NCBI GenBank assembly: GCA_017591395.1
Contig: WEDG01001459.1
Coordinates: 186,001-250,000, forward strand
Length of the DNA: 64,000 nt
Direction of reading: 5' to 3'
Origin: Schistocephalus solidus
Lineage: Eukaryota; Platyhelminthes; Cestoda; Diphyllobothriidea; Diphyllobothriidae
Positions 1 through 11,329 of this stretch are shown here, in pieces. A program made the position numbers and the translations under genes. Below the pieces are notes generated by a model. The model did not search any database. It was not told the DNA's origin and worked only from the letters and a program-made list of their open reading frames with translations. Within the stretch, counting starts at the first letter, position 1; every line of letters begins with the position of its first letter.

Positions 1-383
1 TTAGGCCAGTCCATCATTAAATCACTCGGTACTCCTCGAGGAATTGTATGTTCTCTTACGCACACAACATCACCAACAACGTATGGGCCTCCCAGGCCAG
101 CCTGTTATAATGATCCTTTTGCTGCCTCTAGGATCCCTGGAGATGTAGTCGACCTTCCTCGACTAGGATACACATTTTTCTATGCAGTTCAAGACATAAG
201 AATTAGGAAGTACCTGATTATCCTCCAAACACGCGCGATGATCCTTTCGTATATGCATTTACCCGCAACATGTGAGAGCGAAAGGAGTCTTTTTTGTCGA
301 GGAGTGAATCGTGGAGATATATGCAATCATATATGCTGGCAACGCATCATCTAACGTGAAGTGATCCTGATGATCTAAAGCTG
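1..383. other. No gene recognised
   Basis: AT-rich sequence with no long open frame on either strand and no similarity I recognise. It lies immediately 5' of a LINE reverse transcriptase scrap, so part of it could be more degraded LINE. Confidence 0.4.
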
Positions 384-645
384 AATGAAACGTCCATTCA
401 AGAAGCAGGAACACATCAAGATCTTGGTGTATGGCCGACTGACAACCAACAGCCTTCTAAACAATTTTGTAAGGTGGCTAAAGCAACAACTTCAATGCTG
501 TACGCCATAAAGTGGGCATTTATAGTTTTCAATAAAGAATGATTTTCGAACGACTTCAGTGCGTACGTAAGGCCATATATTGAGTATGCGATCCAGCCCC
601 GGAAAACATGGACGCAGCAGTGATGTAGTTGTGAAATGTAGCCTC
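384..645 (+). pseudogene. LINE reverse transcriptase C-terminal fragment (CR1/Jockey-like)
   Basis: Read on the plus strand from about 384, the frame gives QDLGVW from 417, then a run containing KVAKATTSMLYAIK, and after a TGA stop it gives YVRPYIEYAIQP. The order (K/Q)DLGVW, a conserved Ala/Lys helix, AIKWAF and YVRPxxEY is the classic thumb and C-terminal part of CR1/Jockey-type LINE reverse transcriptases. At least two in-frame stops are present and neither the catalytic region upstream nor a tail downstream can be traced. It is a dead scrap, possibly of the same family as the minus-strand relic at 20.1-21.3 kb. Confidence 0.6.
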
Positions 646-2640
646 TGTCAGAACATGATTTTTTCACGATAAAAAACGTTTCAAACCCTCATACCCTCCC
701 TTCAGCATTGCGGTCCAACCTCATACATATATTTGTCTCCCATGGATGAAAGTTTTTGTCCTTACAAACCCACAAATCCCATTCAACATGCACCTTTTCC
801 GTAAAAATGCCCAAGGAGTTTGGTTAGACTGTCTTTGCATTAATTTTTTCACCTAATGGCTGCGGATCCTTTCATATCGTTACTAAGCTGACGTACAATT
901 CATAAATTGATAACTGTACAGGTTTGTATATTCATTTTTTCTAATGACCGTACCCTTCTGGGTATTGAGATCAAAGTATATATCTATAAGTAACTTGCTA
1001 GCATCAAAAGATGCTGATGGATCCAAACGTAGATATAACATCGCTATCCGCAATATACTTCAAAAGATTAACATCCGGAGAGCGTCCACCAAAAGACTTA
1101 TATCAGGAGGTAAAATAAGTCAGTGTTAGTAGTCTTATTTACTCAATCCGCAGCGGAAATAATTCCAAATACTCCTGAATTAAGTATAAGTTTCCGCTAT
1201 CCGAATGCATTTCTTGGCCATGAATTAACAGCAATGTTAAGAAGAAAACTTAAGATCATACATACTTTGTAACAGACCGTTCCATCAGTTGACACTGAAA
1301 AGAGTGCATCTAACTCTGAAACCCTCTACCAACAACACATAACTGCAAAAGCAGTTGGAGGAGATGTTTTATAATAAATAAAACAAAAACAATAATGCAC
1401 CAACACTTTCCTTGAGGAGAATTAACTCGCAAATGCCAGACCCTGTCACGACAACATTTTACTCAATCAATAGAGAGGCTTTCCAAAACGGTCAACCAGT
1501 AATATAAAATGTCCCCAAGGCAATATAAAAACTCCAGCACATCCATTTCAGGCACTCTAAATCCAGCAGGAAGTTCAGTTCGTTCTCCTGATGGCACCAT
1601 CACAGCCAAAAGGTCAAATAACCAAGCGTATGCCAAATTCTCACCAGAGCAATTTAACGAAACGAACTAGCCTTCATAATATAATTTTAGCTCCTCGAAA
1701 TACATCAGCATGGGATTACATTTAACCTAAGCACTATAACCCTTCAACCATCTTAGCACATGATGACCGTTTAATCAACAGCCTAGGCCCATAACCGATC
1801 TCAAATTACCTTCAATTTAGGTCCAATTACCACCCAGCTAATCCAACTCCCCGAATTATATATAACCCATATACGCAAATCGTTTTCAACGATCTCTCAA
1901 TTTCCCTTGTTATTCCATTTGTGAAAACATTTTACGAAACCATTTTCCCCAAAACCTGCCTATCCCATATCTAACGTCCTAACGATCGCTATATCAATTA
2001 ATGCACAATAATATATCAGATGGCCCAAAGCAGGACTTCCGTGGAAATTCATAACCATGAGATAGTTAGCATCATAGAAACATGAGCAATTTAAGTAATA
2101 ACATATTCATTACTGAATGGCGTAAATCATCATTTCTATCGGCAGAACCACTTAAGTAAACGAGGGGTATGTCTGATATGCCTCAACATTACACGTAAAC
2201 CAAGTGCTTATGATGTTCCAGATAAATCTTTCACCTCCGAAGCGTGTGTTGCTATAAGCCCATCTGAGATCCACAAAAACAATTAATATGGCTTTACTCC
2301 CCCTCAAAATTTAGTAAATGATAACAGAGCACCTAACCGCTTAGTGGATAATAACTCGAACATCAACATTTAAAATAAGAAAAATACAGGTGAGATGAAC
2401 TACCCAGAAATAAATTGGGTGGAACTCTCAGTCCTCACTAAACATGATTGATTGCTATCTTCAATGGCATTTCACAACCGAACTCGAATTCTCTATAAAC
2501 CCACGAAAGGAAACAACATACGTGATGTTATTCTCACCAGTGATATCCGGCCTATCTGTACGCACTATGGCAGCATATACTTTGCAATCGATCACAAACC
2601 AATAAGATCCATGCTCCATCATAGCATAAAACGAGCAAAC
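646..2640. other. No gene recognised
   Basis: About 2 kb of AT-rich sequence with only short, compositionally random frames. I see no domain motif, repeat array or RNA gene. It ends abruptly at the TG of the first gypsy LTR. Confidence 0.4.
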
Positions 2641-2955
2641 TGTAACGGCGCGAAAGGAGATAATTTTTCGTTTGAACCGAGGAAGCGGGTCTTATAATAA
2701 GAGTTGAAAGGTCTCGTGTACATCCTTCCTTTGCATTGCAGGCAGAAGAGCTGAAGTCGACACATCTACCAAAGGAGACTCGGTGATCATTTTACCCACT
2801 TAAGAACAATAGTGACTTAGTTATGCTTTGGTATAACTCTGTCATCTTTCCTTGTAAGCTCATCCTTCTCTTTCCGTAAACCGCTGTCCGATAGCTTATA
2901 ATAAAACAATATAAGCCCTCATTATCCTTTCTCCCCATAAACTTGATCTGCTTTA
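2641..2955 (+). repeat. 5' LTR of gypsy element 1
   Basis: Begins with TG and matches 6947-7265 nearly throughout, including shared blocks AAGCGGGTCTTATAATAAGA and CCGCTGTCCGATAGCTTATA. Similarity to the other copy does not stop at a CA but runs on into the gag start, so the 3' boundary given is approximate. Confidence 0.7.
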
Positions 2956-2961
2956 ATTGTT

Positions 2962-3698
2962 GTGAGAAAAATGAGCATTGACGACAAATTACCCAACTCC
3001 GAACCTATGAATCATTCAGAGGAGAAGACTATCCTGTCAGGTCTAAAAACTACAGAGACTTCAAACTTCGTGGTAGGTCTGTCTACTACAGTGGTGGCAG
3101 CACACAGAACGTACCCACAGCCAACACAGAATACAAGTTCGGACAGTGCATCAATACCTAATGTACCCGTACCGTCGTATGACGGTACGGAAGCCTTCTC
3201 TATATGGCTTAGAAGGGCCAAATTATATCTGAAGAAAGTAACGATGCCAGACAAGTCCCGTACGCTCCTTAAGGCCCTGGCACCTAGACAATTTGATAAA
3301 GTACTAGAAACTGGAGTACATGATGAACTCTCCTTCGAAACCCTCTGCCAATGCCTGGCCCATTTACTTGAACCGAGGCACTCCTTAGGGGATGCTGACG
3401 CCTTAATCCCGAAGAGACCGTAAACCAGCCAGTCGAGGATCTGGAACGTCTTGAAGTGGTAGATTTTCCCACATTTGTGGCCGCAGATAAGAATAATCTT
3501 TTCCGTCACTATTTAATCCAAAGGATACCAAATTCCGAACTATCACGGTCGCTAATACTACAACCTCCGGGACACATTCAAGGCGCGGTCGAAAGAGCGG
3601 AGCGATGTATTTGTTTGAGTACGTCAAATCAGGGTCACTCAGACATTGACGACGCACAAACCGGGGCATGGAAATCCCTCAAATTAAGGGCCTTTTAA
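2962..3698 (+). pseudogene. gag-like region of gypsy element 1
   Basis: An open frame from the ATG at 2962 runs 153 codons to 3423. It contains a segment around VPSYDGTEAFSIWLRRAKLY and later FETLCQCL, resembling the capsid N-terminal region of gypsy gag proteins. After the stop at 3421-3423, a second frame (3456-3698) continues with VDFPTFVAADKNNL and further gag-like sequence, so a frameshift splits the gene. No CCHC knuckle is seen. The gag assignment depends mainly on position between the LTR and the protease and on weak compositional similarity. Confidence 0.55.
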
Positions 3699-3699
3699 T

Positions 3700-6600
3700 C
3701 ATTTCGTTACCCATTTCAATGTCCAAAGACGGCTCAACTAAAGTCAATGAGGTAGACCTTTTCGAAGGCCAGGAAGTCAACCGCCGTTTCACAACCAAGG
3801 CTGCACCTGCAACGATACTTCAGGTTTTACGTTAATCTAATAGTCGGTAACCTAGAAGTTAAAGCACTAATAGACACCGGCGCTACCATATCACTGGTTT
3901 ATCCACAGTCATGCCCCTTAACCAGGCTGACCTCAGCGAACCGTTATCATATGAAAAACATGGGTACTATTCCACTGACATCCTGTTTGACTTGGGATAT
4001 ACTTCCGGGCATAGATTTCTTAGCACAACAAGGCTGCTACATTGACCTTAGACCATGCAAGATCCAATTTCCCCAAAGAAGGAACTGTCAAGTCTGTCAC
4101 CGACATTCGATGAAACCAGTCATACGTATGGCCATTTTTGCATCAGTACAAATACCACCCACGTCTATTGACGATGTATTGCCGACTACGACCATCAAGC
4201 CCTTAGAGAGTTATTACTCGGTTTTCAAGACATTTTTGCTTGGGCAGCCAAACCCATTTGGCAATCACCCCGTTGGATCCCCACACAGTATCACGATGAA
4301 GTACACAACTTATTGGATAGTATGCTAGCTACTAGAATAATATGACATCACACTCGCCTTGGGCCTCTGCAGTGACCTTGGTCCCCAAAAAGACGGCAAA
4401 CTACGCTTCTTTATTGATTACCGATGTCTTAACGCCATTACAACGCGTGATTCGTTTCCTCTACCATGCATTGGGTGTCCTTTGGACGCCTTAGCTGGGG
4501 CTAAATGGTTCTTCACCCTAGACCTAAAATCGGGCTACTGGCAAGTGGAGGCGGAACTCACAGACAGCATTTATACTGCCACAAGGACTGTTTGAGTTCC
4601 ACACTATGCCTTTCGAACACTGTAACGCAGCCGCCACATTCCAACGACTTGCGCAAGTAGTACTTGTCATCGCAATGTCTGGTGTACCTGGATGATGTCA
4701 TCATTTTCGGCAAGACAAGCACACAACGCAAAGATAACATATATGCTGTATTAGAAGCTTATCAAGAGGCAGGCCCAAGAATAAACCCCAAAAGTGTGAG
4801 TTCCTCCGCATTCAGGTGATCTACTTAGGTCATGAAGTTAATGCAACAGGCATACGTGTATCCACAGTAAAAATAGACTCCATTCGGTCCTGGCCGATAT
4901 CAAAAACCCCCACGGAGGTCCGAGGGTGCGTGGGTTTAGCCTCTTATTATACACACTTCCTAGCTAACTCCGTAGGCATAGCGAGACCGCAACATAGACT
5001 AATGGAAAAAGGATGGAAGTTCCTTTGGTCCGATGACTGCCAGAGAGCATTCGATGACCTTAAAGCTCGCTTAATAGCAGCAGTGATTCTCGTGCTCACT
5101 AACAGCAGCGTGGACACAACTTCTTTCATTCCTGATACAGAGGCCAGCGCATTCACTGTCGGTGCCATGCTATCACAGGCTGAGGACAAAGACCAAGAGA
5201 GACCGATATGTTTTCGCTATCAAACGCTATCGAAACCACGAAGAAACTATTGCACACACCTCCAAGAGTTTTAGCAATAATTACTTGCGACAAACAGTTC
5301 CAACCCTACCTACTGGGCAAACCGTTCGTTGTGCGCTTTGAACATAAGGCCCTGCAGTGGTTACAGAACACCAAGGATAGGGGGGCCAACTTGCCCGTTG
5401 GCAAGAGATACTATATGAGTATAAGTTTAACTTGTGTCTACCGATCAGCCAAACAAAACATCAACGCCGATACCCTGTCCCGGCGTCCAACCAACGCGAG
5501 CTCCATGTCACAAGACTTTAAGTGATGAGATCAACGCAGTGTACGCAAGTGAACCGACTCGACACCACTGGGCAGTAGCTCAAAGTACTGACCCGGACAC
5601 AGCCAGTATATATGACCATTTGCTATGTGGCCACTATCGCCCTACAAATACTGAAATGCATGGGTCATCAGAAGCAGCCTACATCCTCCGTAATCAATGG
5701 TCACAACTCCTTATCGCCAATTACATTTTGTTACTCAGAGACAACACAACAAAAAATGACCGAATAGTTGTTCAAGGAAGTCTAGCACATTCAGTACTTA
5801 CACACCTTCATGTCAAAGACGGTAATGTAGGACAGAACAAGATCGAAACCGCAGCCCGAAATGGTTCTGGTGGCATCAACTCAGTGATCAGGTGGCCATC
5901 TTCTGCAGCACTTGCAGGACATGCGCTTCCATCAACAACGAAGTCGAGCGTCACTCAAACCGATGCCTACAATTTTTCCATTTCAACGGCTGTGTCTAGA
6001 CATCATTGGTCTCTACCGTTTACGACCTCTGGCCACAAATTTATATTAGTAATGGTCGATTATTTTACCAAATGGGCAGAGACAGTACCCTCGTACGTCA
6101 GGACGCCGTTTCCATAACCACCGCGATATTCAATAACTGGATCTGTCGTTTTGGAGCATCATTATACATTCATTCGGACTGTGGAGCAAACTTCGAGAGT
6201 AGAATCCTACAAAATGTGCGGGACCTTCTATATATCTGCAAGACCCGCACGACAACCGCATGCCCAGAAGGAAATGGTCAATTTGAAAGAAACCAATCTC
6301 ACGCTGATCCAATTACTGAAGGCGTTTGCGGAGGAGAAACATCCCCATCCTTGAGATAAAAGGTTGCAATGTGCGCTGATGGCTTACCGCACCGTGGAAC
6401 ACACTTCAACTGGATATGCCCCTCTTTTTTATTCTGGATGGACGCCAATTTCGTCTTCCAATTGACTCAAGATTACCCGTAACCACCTCCAGTGCATATA
6501 TCCCGGACGAATATATGTGGCAAGTACAAGAATTATTATGATCAACCCACAACCTAGGCCACAACCATTTAGGCACAGCCGCGGAACGTCAAAAAACTAT

Positions 6601-6870
6601 TTTGATCGACAAATTCATGGTAAACTCCATCAAGTGGGTGACTTGGTGGGGCACTTTTGGCCAGTACCTTCACTGGGCACTTGAGCAAAATTTTCCCACC
6701 CTTGGGAAGGACCCTATATAGTCGTTAACGTTCACCAACCCACCACCTCCGTATTCCGCGACTCGACACGCGCTGACAGTCCGACGTTCATAGCACATTT
6801 TTCTAAACTCAAACCATACCGAGGACGCCTACTACGGCCACAGACGTTACGACACCCATTATTCCCCCAC
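3700..6870 (+). pseudogene. pol of gypsy element 1 (protease, RT, RNase H, integrase), broken
   Basis: Aspartic protease: ALIDTGATISLV with the DTGA codons at 3873-3884. Reverse transcriptase: KDGKLRFFIDYRCLN near 4390-4440, FTLDLKSGYWQVE near 4512-4550, and the catalytic YLDD at 4684-4695. RT thumb and RNase H: from 4816 with YLGHEVNATGI, then VGAMLSQ near 5159. Integrase: a degraded HHCC-like region near 5820, then the core IHSDCGANFES near 6169-6200, and AYRTVEHTSTGYAP near 6380-6420. At least six frame changes or stops separate these pieces, so no full polyprotein can be made. The YLDD box itself is intact. Confidence 0.85.
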
Positions 6871-6946
6871 ATGTTTTACCCATACCAATTAGAGCCTACG
6901 CCAAACGAGAGCCCTGCGGACAGTGCTCCATCTGAGGAGGGGATTA

Positions 6947-7265
6947 TGTAACGGCGCGAAAGGAAATAGATGATTTTTGAACCGAGGAAGCGGGTCTTAT
7001 AATAAGAGTTGAAAGGTCTCGTGTACATCCTTCCTTTGCCTTGCAGGCAGAAGAGCTGAAGTCGGCACATCTACCAAAGGTGACTCGGGGATCATTTTAC
7101 CCACTTAAAGAACAATAGTGACTATGTTATGCTTTGGTATAACTCTGTCATCTTTCCCTTGTAAGCTCATCCTTCTCTTTCCGTAAACCGCTGTCCGATA
7201 GCTTATAATACAACAATATCAGCCCTCATTATCCTTTCTCCCCATAAACTTGATCTGGTTTAATT
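6947..7265 (+). repeat. 3' LTR of gypsy element 1
   Basis: Direct repeat of 2641-2955, preceded by the purine run at about 6935-6944. The repeat continues past the expected LTR end into a second gag start, listed separately. Confidence 0.7.
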
Positions 7266-7268
7266 GTT

Positions 7269-7454
7269 GTGAGAAAAATGAGCATTGACGACAAATTACC
7301 CAACTCCGAACTTATGAATCATTCAGAGGAGAAGACTGTCCTGTCAGGTCTAAAAACTACAGAGACCAATCCTACAGAGACTTCAAACTTCGTCGAAGGT
7401 CCATCTACTTCAACACACTTATGGAAGCACCCACGTGAATCTTATAAAACTTGA
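7269..7454 (+). pseudogene. Partial gag start downstream of the 3' LTR
   Basis: This frame repeats the first roughly 45 codons of the gag at 2962: the shared start is MRKMSIDDKLPNSE, with an in-frame insertion of a few codons (NPTET). After about 7415 similarity ends and the frame stops at 7454. Its presence after the 3' LTR means either that a second, truncated element copy shares this LTR (tandem arrangement) or that the terminal repeat itself extends into gag. Confidence 0.65.
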
Positions 7455-9265
7455 CCAGGACTCCATGAATAACTATAGCCGATCACTAGACTGGCGTTCA
7501 TACCTTATCAAAACATCTCCCATGGCAGCAGTTTACCTCCAGTATTCTACGCTAAATAATATTTGAAACATCCTAATAAACGAGAGGGTCCTGTAAAAGA
7601 AGCCGAAAAGGCCAAATTTCCTGTCAAAACGACTAAAACATTTTTTTAAAAATGACTAAATGACCCTTCTGTTTGTTACTTATCCACACTGCGCCGGATT
7701 AGACAAATTATTGATCTAGCTAACAAAATGGAAACAAAAAATAATAAAGCCAAAAAAATTTTCATCAGAATTTCTCGAATAAACAGTCGATAACTTTCAT
7801 AAGCAAAAATTCGGGACCTCCAGTTAAAGTCGGGACCTCCAGTTATGGTTGACGACTCAGTATAAGTAAGAATAAAGAAAAACCAAATTAAAAAATTTAT
7901 TCAAAGAATACTTTACCGCTAACTATACTGTCGAAGAAGAACTGACCTTGTTACTAACCGAAATAATAGCGTGTACCCTTAGCTAGATCTAGTTTACTGA
8001 AGAAACTGTTAAAACAGCTATCAGATAACTACCCAAATCTACCTCCTGTGTGATGGATGAAATTCACCGCACATGCTTAAACAAATGATAGATTCTCCAA
8101 TACTTACCTTTAAAATATTCTCGTTCGTCCAGTAAAATGAAATTTTTCAAAGCATCTGAAAATACGTGAGCATTGCATAGATCCTTTTAAAATGAGAACT
8201 TATATGGCACCGAAAGCAATACTGGTGTGCACAGGACAACATCGATCGCCAAAATCCTAGAAAACATAATCCACAATCAAATGACGTTATAAATAAATGA
8301 ATTTGTATTCTAAGCGCCCTGCGCACTATCAAAACAAAGTAAAAGCTGAGGTAAAATAATGAAAATGCGCACCTTGGTGCTCACAGTGTGAGCAGCCAGA
8401 TATATAGGAGAATTTACAATAGGTAATTACGGATAATAAGCAGTTTTTTTAAAATCCACCGCCAATCTATTCTTCTTACACAATAAATAACAATTTTTCG
8501 AAAAAAGGTGAGCTCACAACGAAGCAGTGAAAAAACTCCTGCAAGGAAAGTAGGGGCAGAGTTCAATGGGCCCCACTTTCAAAAACCGCACTGGAGAGAA
8601 AAACTGCTTCGCGATTTATATGGTGGAGCAGAGTAGGTTGCTGTTGAGCATAAAGAAGACTATAAAGAAGTCCCACCAAGTGAGTAAAAGGATATCGAAA
8701 TAGGGCACACTAGGGGTGCAAGTTCGCATGCGAACCCGGGGGGACCAGCAGTGGACGTGAGCCCCGACATCTCAGTAACCAGTATGGAATGCTCATGATG
8801 GTTGGAAGCAAACGAAACGAAGGCAGTTTAAACCGTGCGCGTCCGATTTTTAGCTTGAGGGGAGGGGCATGGAGACAGGAAGCCTGGATACGTAATTCGC
8901 AAACGGTCTCCTAACTTCCCAATAGTCCTTGCTGGGGGATCATGGAGATAGCTCAATCAATCAGAGTTCGCGAGGCGATGAGGTCATGGTTGCGATGATC
9001 ATAAATGCGCCGGGAGCTGCGACAGTGCTGACCGACCAAAGTATAAGCAGCCAGCTAAAGCTGATAAGTACGTCGTCATCGGCAATAGATCGCTTAGGAT
9101 CGTAATGAGATGACGGTAAAAGTCGCGAAGATCATCGCTACATGGGGGGGGGGGCTACAAGTAGAATTACAAACGGAAATTGGGACTCTGATAAGATGGA
9201 GAAATGCGAAGGTGGTAGTTGGCTTGAGTGAGTGGTATAAGTAAGGGACAGTAGTGAATCTGATT
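7455..9265. other. No gene recognised; short tandem duplication at 7806-7842
   Basis: AT-rich to about 8500, then more GC-balanced sequence. No domain motif was found. At 7806-7842 the unit TTCGGGACCTCCAGTTA (first base T or G) occurs twice back to back. A short poly-G run (9 G) lies at about 9145-9153. Confidence 0.4.
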
Positions 9266-9577
9266 TCACAGGGGTAGGATCAGCTGACCCTTATGGTTAC
9301 TTGTCTTGCGAGCTGATTGAGGAGCTTTTGGCTGAGAGGACGAGGATTTATTTGAGGAGAGGGACCCAGTTCTTCGCTCCATGAGGGTGGGATCACGACA
9401 AAGGAAAATTTTGGCGTTTCCCAGATATTTTGAAATTCGGTATCGGTGGGCAAAAACGGAATCAACCTCGAGTGGGAAAAACAGTTTAACTAAAACGGGT
9501 AAATTTTTGCTACGGGACGATATGCGTTCGGCATTTGCTATCTTATAGTTGAATTCACAGGAGTATAGGAAGTCCAC
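9266..9577 (-). pseudogene. Possible LINE-associated ORF1-like fragment
   Basis: A 103-codon minus-strand frame contains LPVLVKLFFPLEVDSVFAHR followed by ICRD-like sequence (LCRDPTLMERR). The pattern of basic residues, hydrophobic LVKL strand, a central VFAHRY helix and a D-P-T-x-x-E-R-R end resembles the nucleic-acid-binding ORF1-like proteins that accompany many flatworm LINEs. It has no partner RT nearby on the same strand, and the frame is short. It could equally be an exon scrap or chance. Confidence 0.3.
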
Positions 9578-10572
9578 CGCAACATTTATAGGCTGTGTGG
9601 ATCTATGATCATTTTTAATAGGAATTTAAATGTTCTTTTTCGCCTATCACAAGATTCATTGGCAACTAGGTGAAAAGTGCGTCTAGCCGTTAGCATTCTT
9701 CAGAGGTAACATCGAATATGCTCCCATCGAACAATCTTCCTAGAGTTGGCAGCATGGTGCCAAATTTCAGCACAAAGTCTTTAAAATTGTATAATGCAGA
9801 CATGTCAAGCTGCTTAGCATTAACAAAGGGTGACGAATGGCTATTAATACTTTCTACCCTCGATGTACTTAAGCCACGTGAAGGTACAGAGGCTGAGAGC
9901 TTTCGAAGAACCATGGAGTTCGCTCTCCTCATAGTTTGAAGTCAAATTTAAGTGGATTAATTAAAGCTCGTATGAAATCTTAAGGCAACATTTTAGCGAG
10001 AATATAGCGGCGTAAAAATGTATACCGTTGAAGACAGCTAAATTGGCAAAATAAGCAGGTAAAATCTAATTAAACTCGAAGTGAGAATGACAAACGATTA
10101 TCTTGAAAAGAATAGGCCTGCATTTATAGAAATTTCTGCAAAAACAGGGACTCAGAAGTCTGCTGGACCTCTAGAAAAACCGCCTTTGACCTTGACCTAT
10201 CAAAGTCAGCTATAAGGTTTATCTGGGCATTCGATCTAAAACTCTTATATGCATATAGCGAGTATACAGTAACCTCTGTGCATAGGACAATCGAGGCGAA
10301 CCTTAAAAACTTACTGAATGGAGTTATCAATGGCAAATGTACTCCTCACCAACAAAATGTCATCGCATGATATTTGTTCCCTAAAACTCCCTCCTCTTAT
10401 AATTTTGGATGATTACAAAATAACAGAATCCCCTTTGCTCAATGACTTCAGTCTGAGCGGTCTACGTACCATTAACATATCCTGTGGCAATTCGCTCTCA
10501 CGGTCGTCAGTGCCACCGCGGTGTCAGGCGATGCTTCCTGTCTGCTTCGCATTAATTGCCAATTCGCTTCTG
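9578..10572. other. No gene recognised
   Basis: Several overlapping short frames on both strands (9690-9939, 10124-10336, 10318-10593), none with a recognisable motif. The sequence abuts the 5' LTR of gypsy element 2. Confidence 0.35.
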
Positions 10573-10821
10573 GGACCACACGAGACTTGGTAATGGTCTC
10601 GTGAGAACTCAAAGCTACTCAATGTTGCAGGTGTCAAAGGCGCATGCACGCGTTGAGGGCTAAGAAACTCAACTGTAGTTACGTACTAACACTCGTCCGA
10701 AGAAACCGTTTGTGTCAACTGCTTGCAGAGCCTTTTGCACGTTCTTTCTATCAGTAAAAGCTGGTTTAGCCTAATCTGCCCTTCCTGACTTCTGATCTGG
10801 GAACCTTCGCGTTATCGACCA
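10573..10821 (+). repeat. 5' LTR of gypsy element 2
   Basis: Matches 14179-14445 with many substitutions. Shared landmarks are GAGACTTGG near the start, GCACGCGTTGAGGGCTAAGA in the middle and TCGACCA at the end. Ends are approximate. Confidence 0.65.
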
Positions 10822-10897
10822 TACCAGCCAGGCAACTGGCTAACTCCAAACGTACGCTAGCCTTCTTCCAAATTTACGATATAATCGGAGGTTGACA

Positions 10898-11260
10898 ATG
10901 CACAACTTTCCACCAGATCTTCAGAATATTTTGGCACCTGCTTTTGACTCCCATGCTGCCGCACAACTTATTCAAATGGCCAAACGTTTGATGGAGAGGG
11001 AGGACTTTACTGGGCCATCACTTACAATACTCTTAACTTCGCCAGTTCCTCTCACATCTGAAGGCTGAGATAGCACAGTTTGTCTAGATTTAGCTTCTCT
11101 TCAGCAGCAAGCAGCCTCTTCATTCCGGAGCCCGTCGAGGTCATCTGCCCGACATGTCCAGCCTATTAATTCATCTCGTCCCAACTCAGCCACCATCTGC
11201 TGGTAACACACCACGTTCGGTGTCAAAGCGCGTCGCTGCACCCCTCCCTGCTCATTGATA
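10898..11260 (+). pseudogene. gag of gypsy element 2
   Basis: Starts at the ATG at 10898 with MHNFPPDLQNILAPAFDS and stops after about 56 codons; the downstream part is recovered in other frames. Near 11198-11250 the frame reads Cys-Trp-stop-His, then FGVKARRCTPPC. That matches the C-terminal gag signature CWYHxxFGxxAxxCxxPC found in many gypsy elements, here with the Tyr codon mutated to TAA. The gene is dead. Confidence 0.6.
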
Positions 11261-11329
11261 TCCAATCAGAACAGACGGATAAAACGAGTTAGTTCGAAGT
11301 TCAGTGCGACCAATCACTCTGGCGATCTA

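Larger units (their letters stand above)
2641..7260 (+). mobile_element. Ty3/gypsy LTR retrotransposon, element 1 (inactive)
   Basis: Two direct copies of an LTR-like sequence beginning TGTAACGGCGCGAAAGG (2641 and 6947) flank gag and pol remains. Just before the second copy is a purine run (GAGGAGGGGA, about 6935-6944) that fits a polypurine tract. Domain order is gag, protease, RT, RNase H, integrase, which is the Ty3/gypsy order. Coding is broken by many frameshifts and stops. The two LTRs differ by roughly 15 substitutions and small indels over about 315 bases by eye, so the insertion is not recent. The exact 3' end of the LTR and the primer-binding site could not be fixed. Confidence 0.85.
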
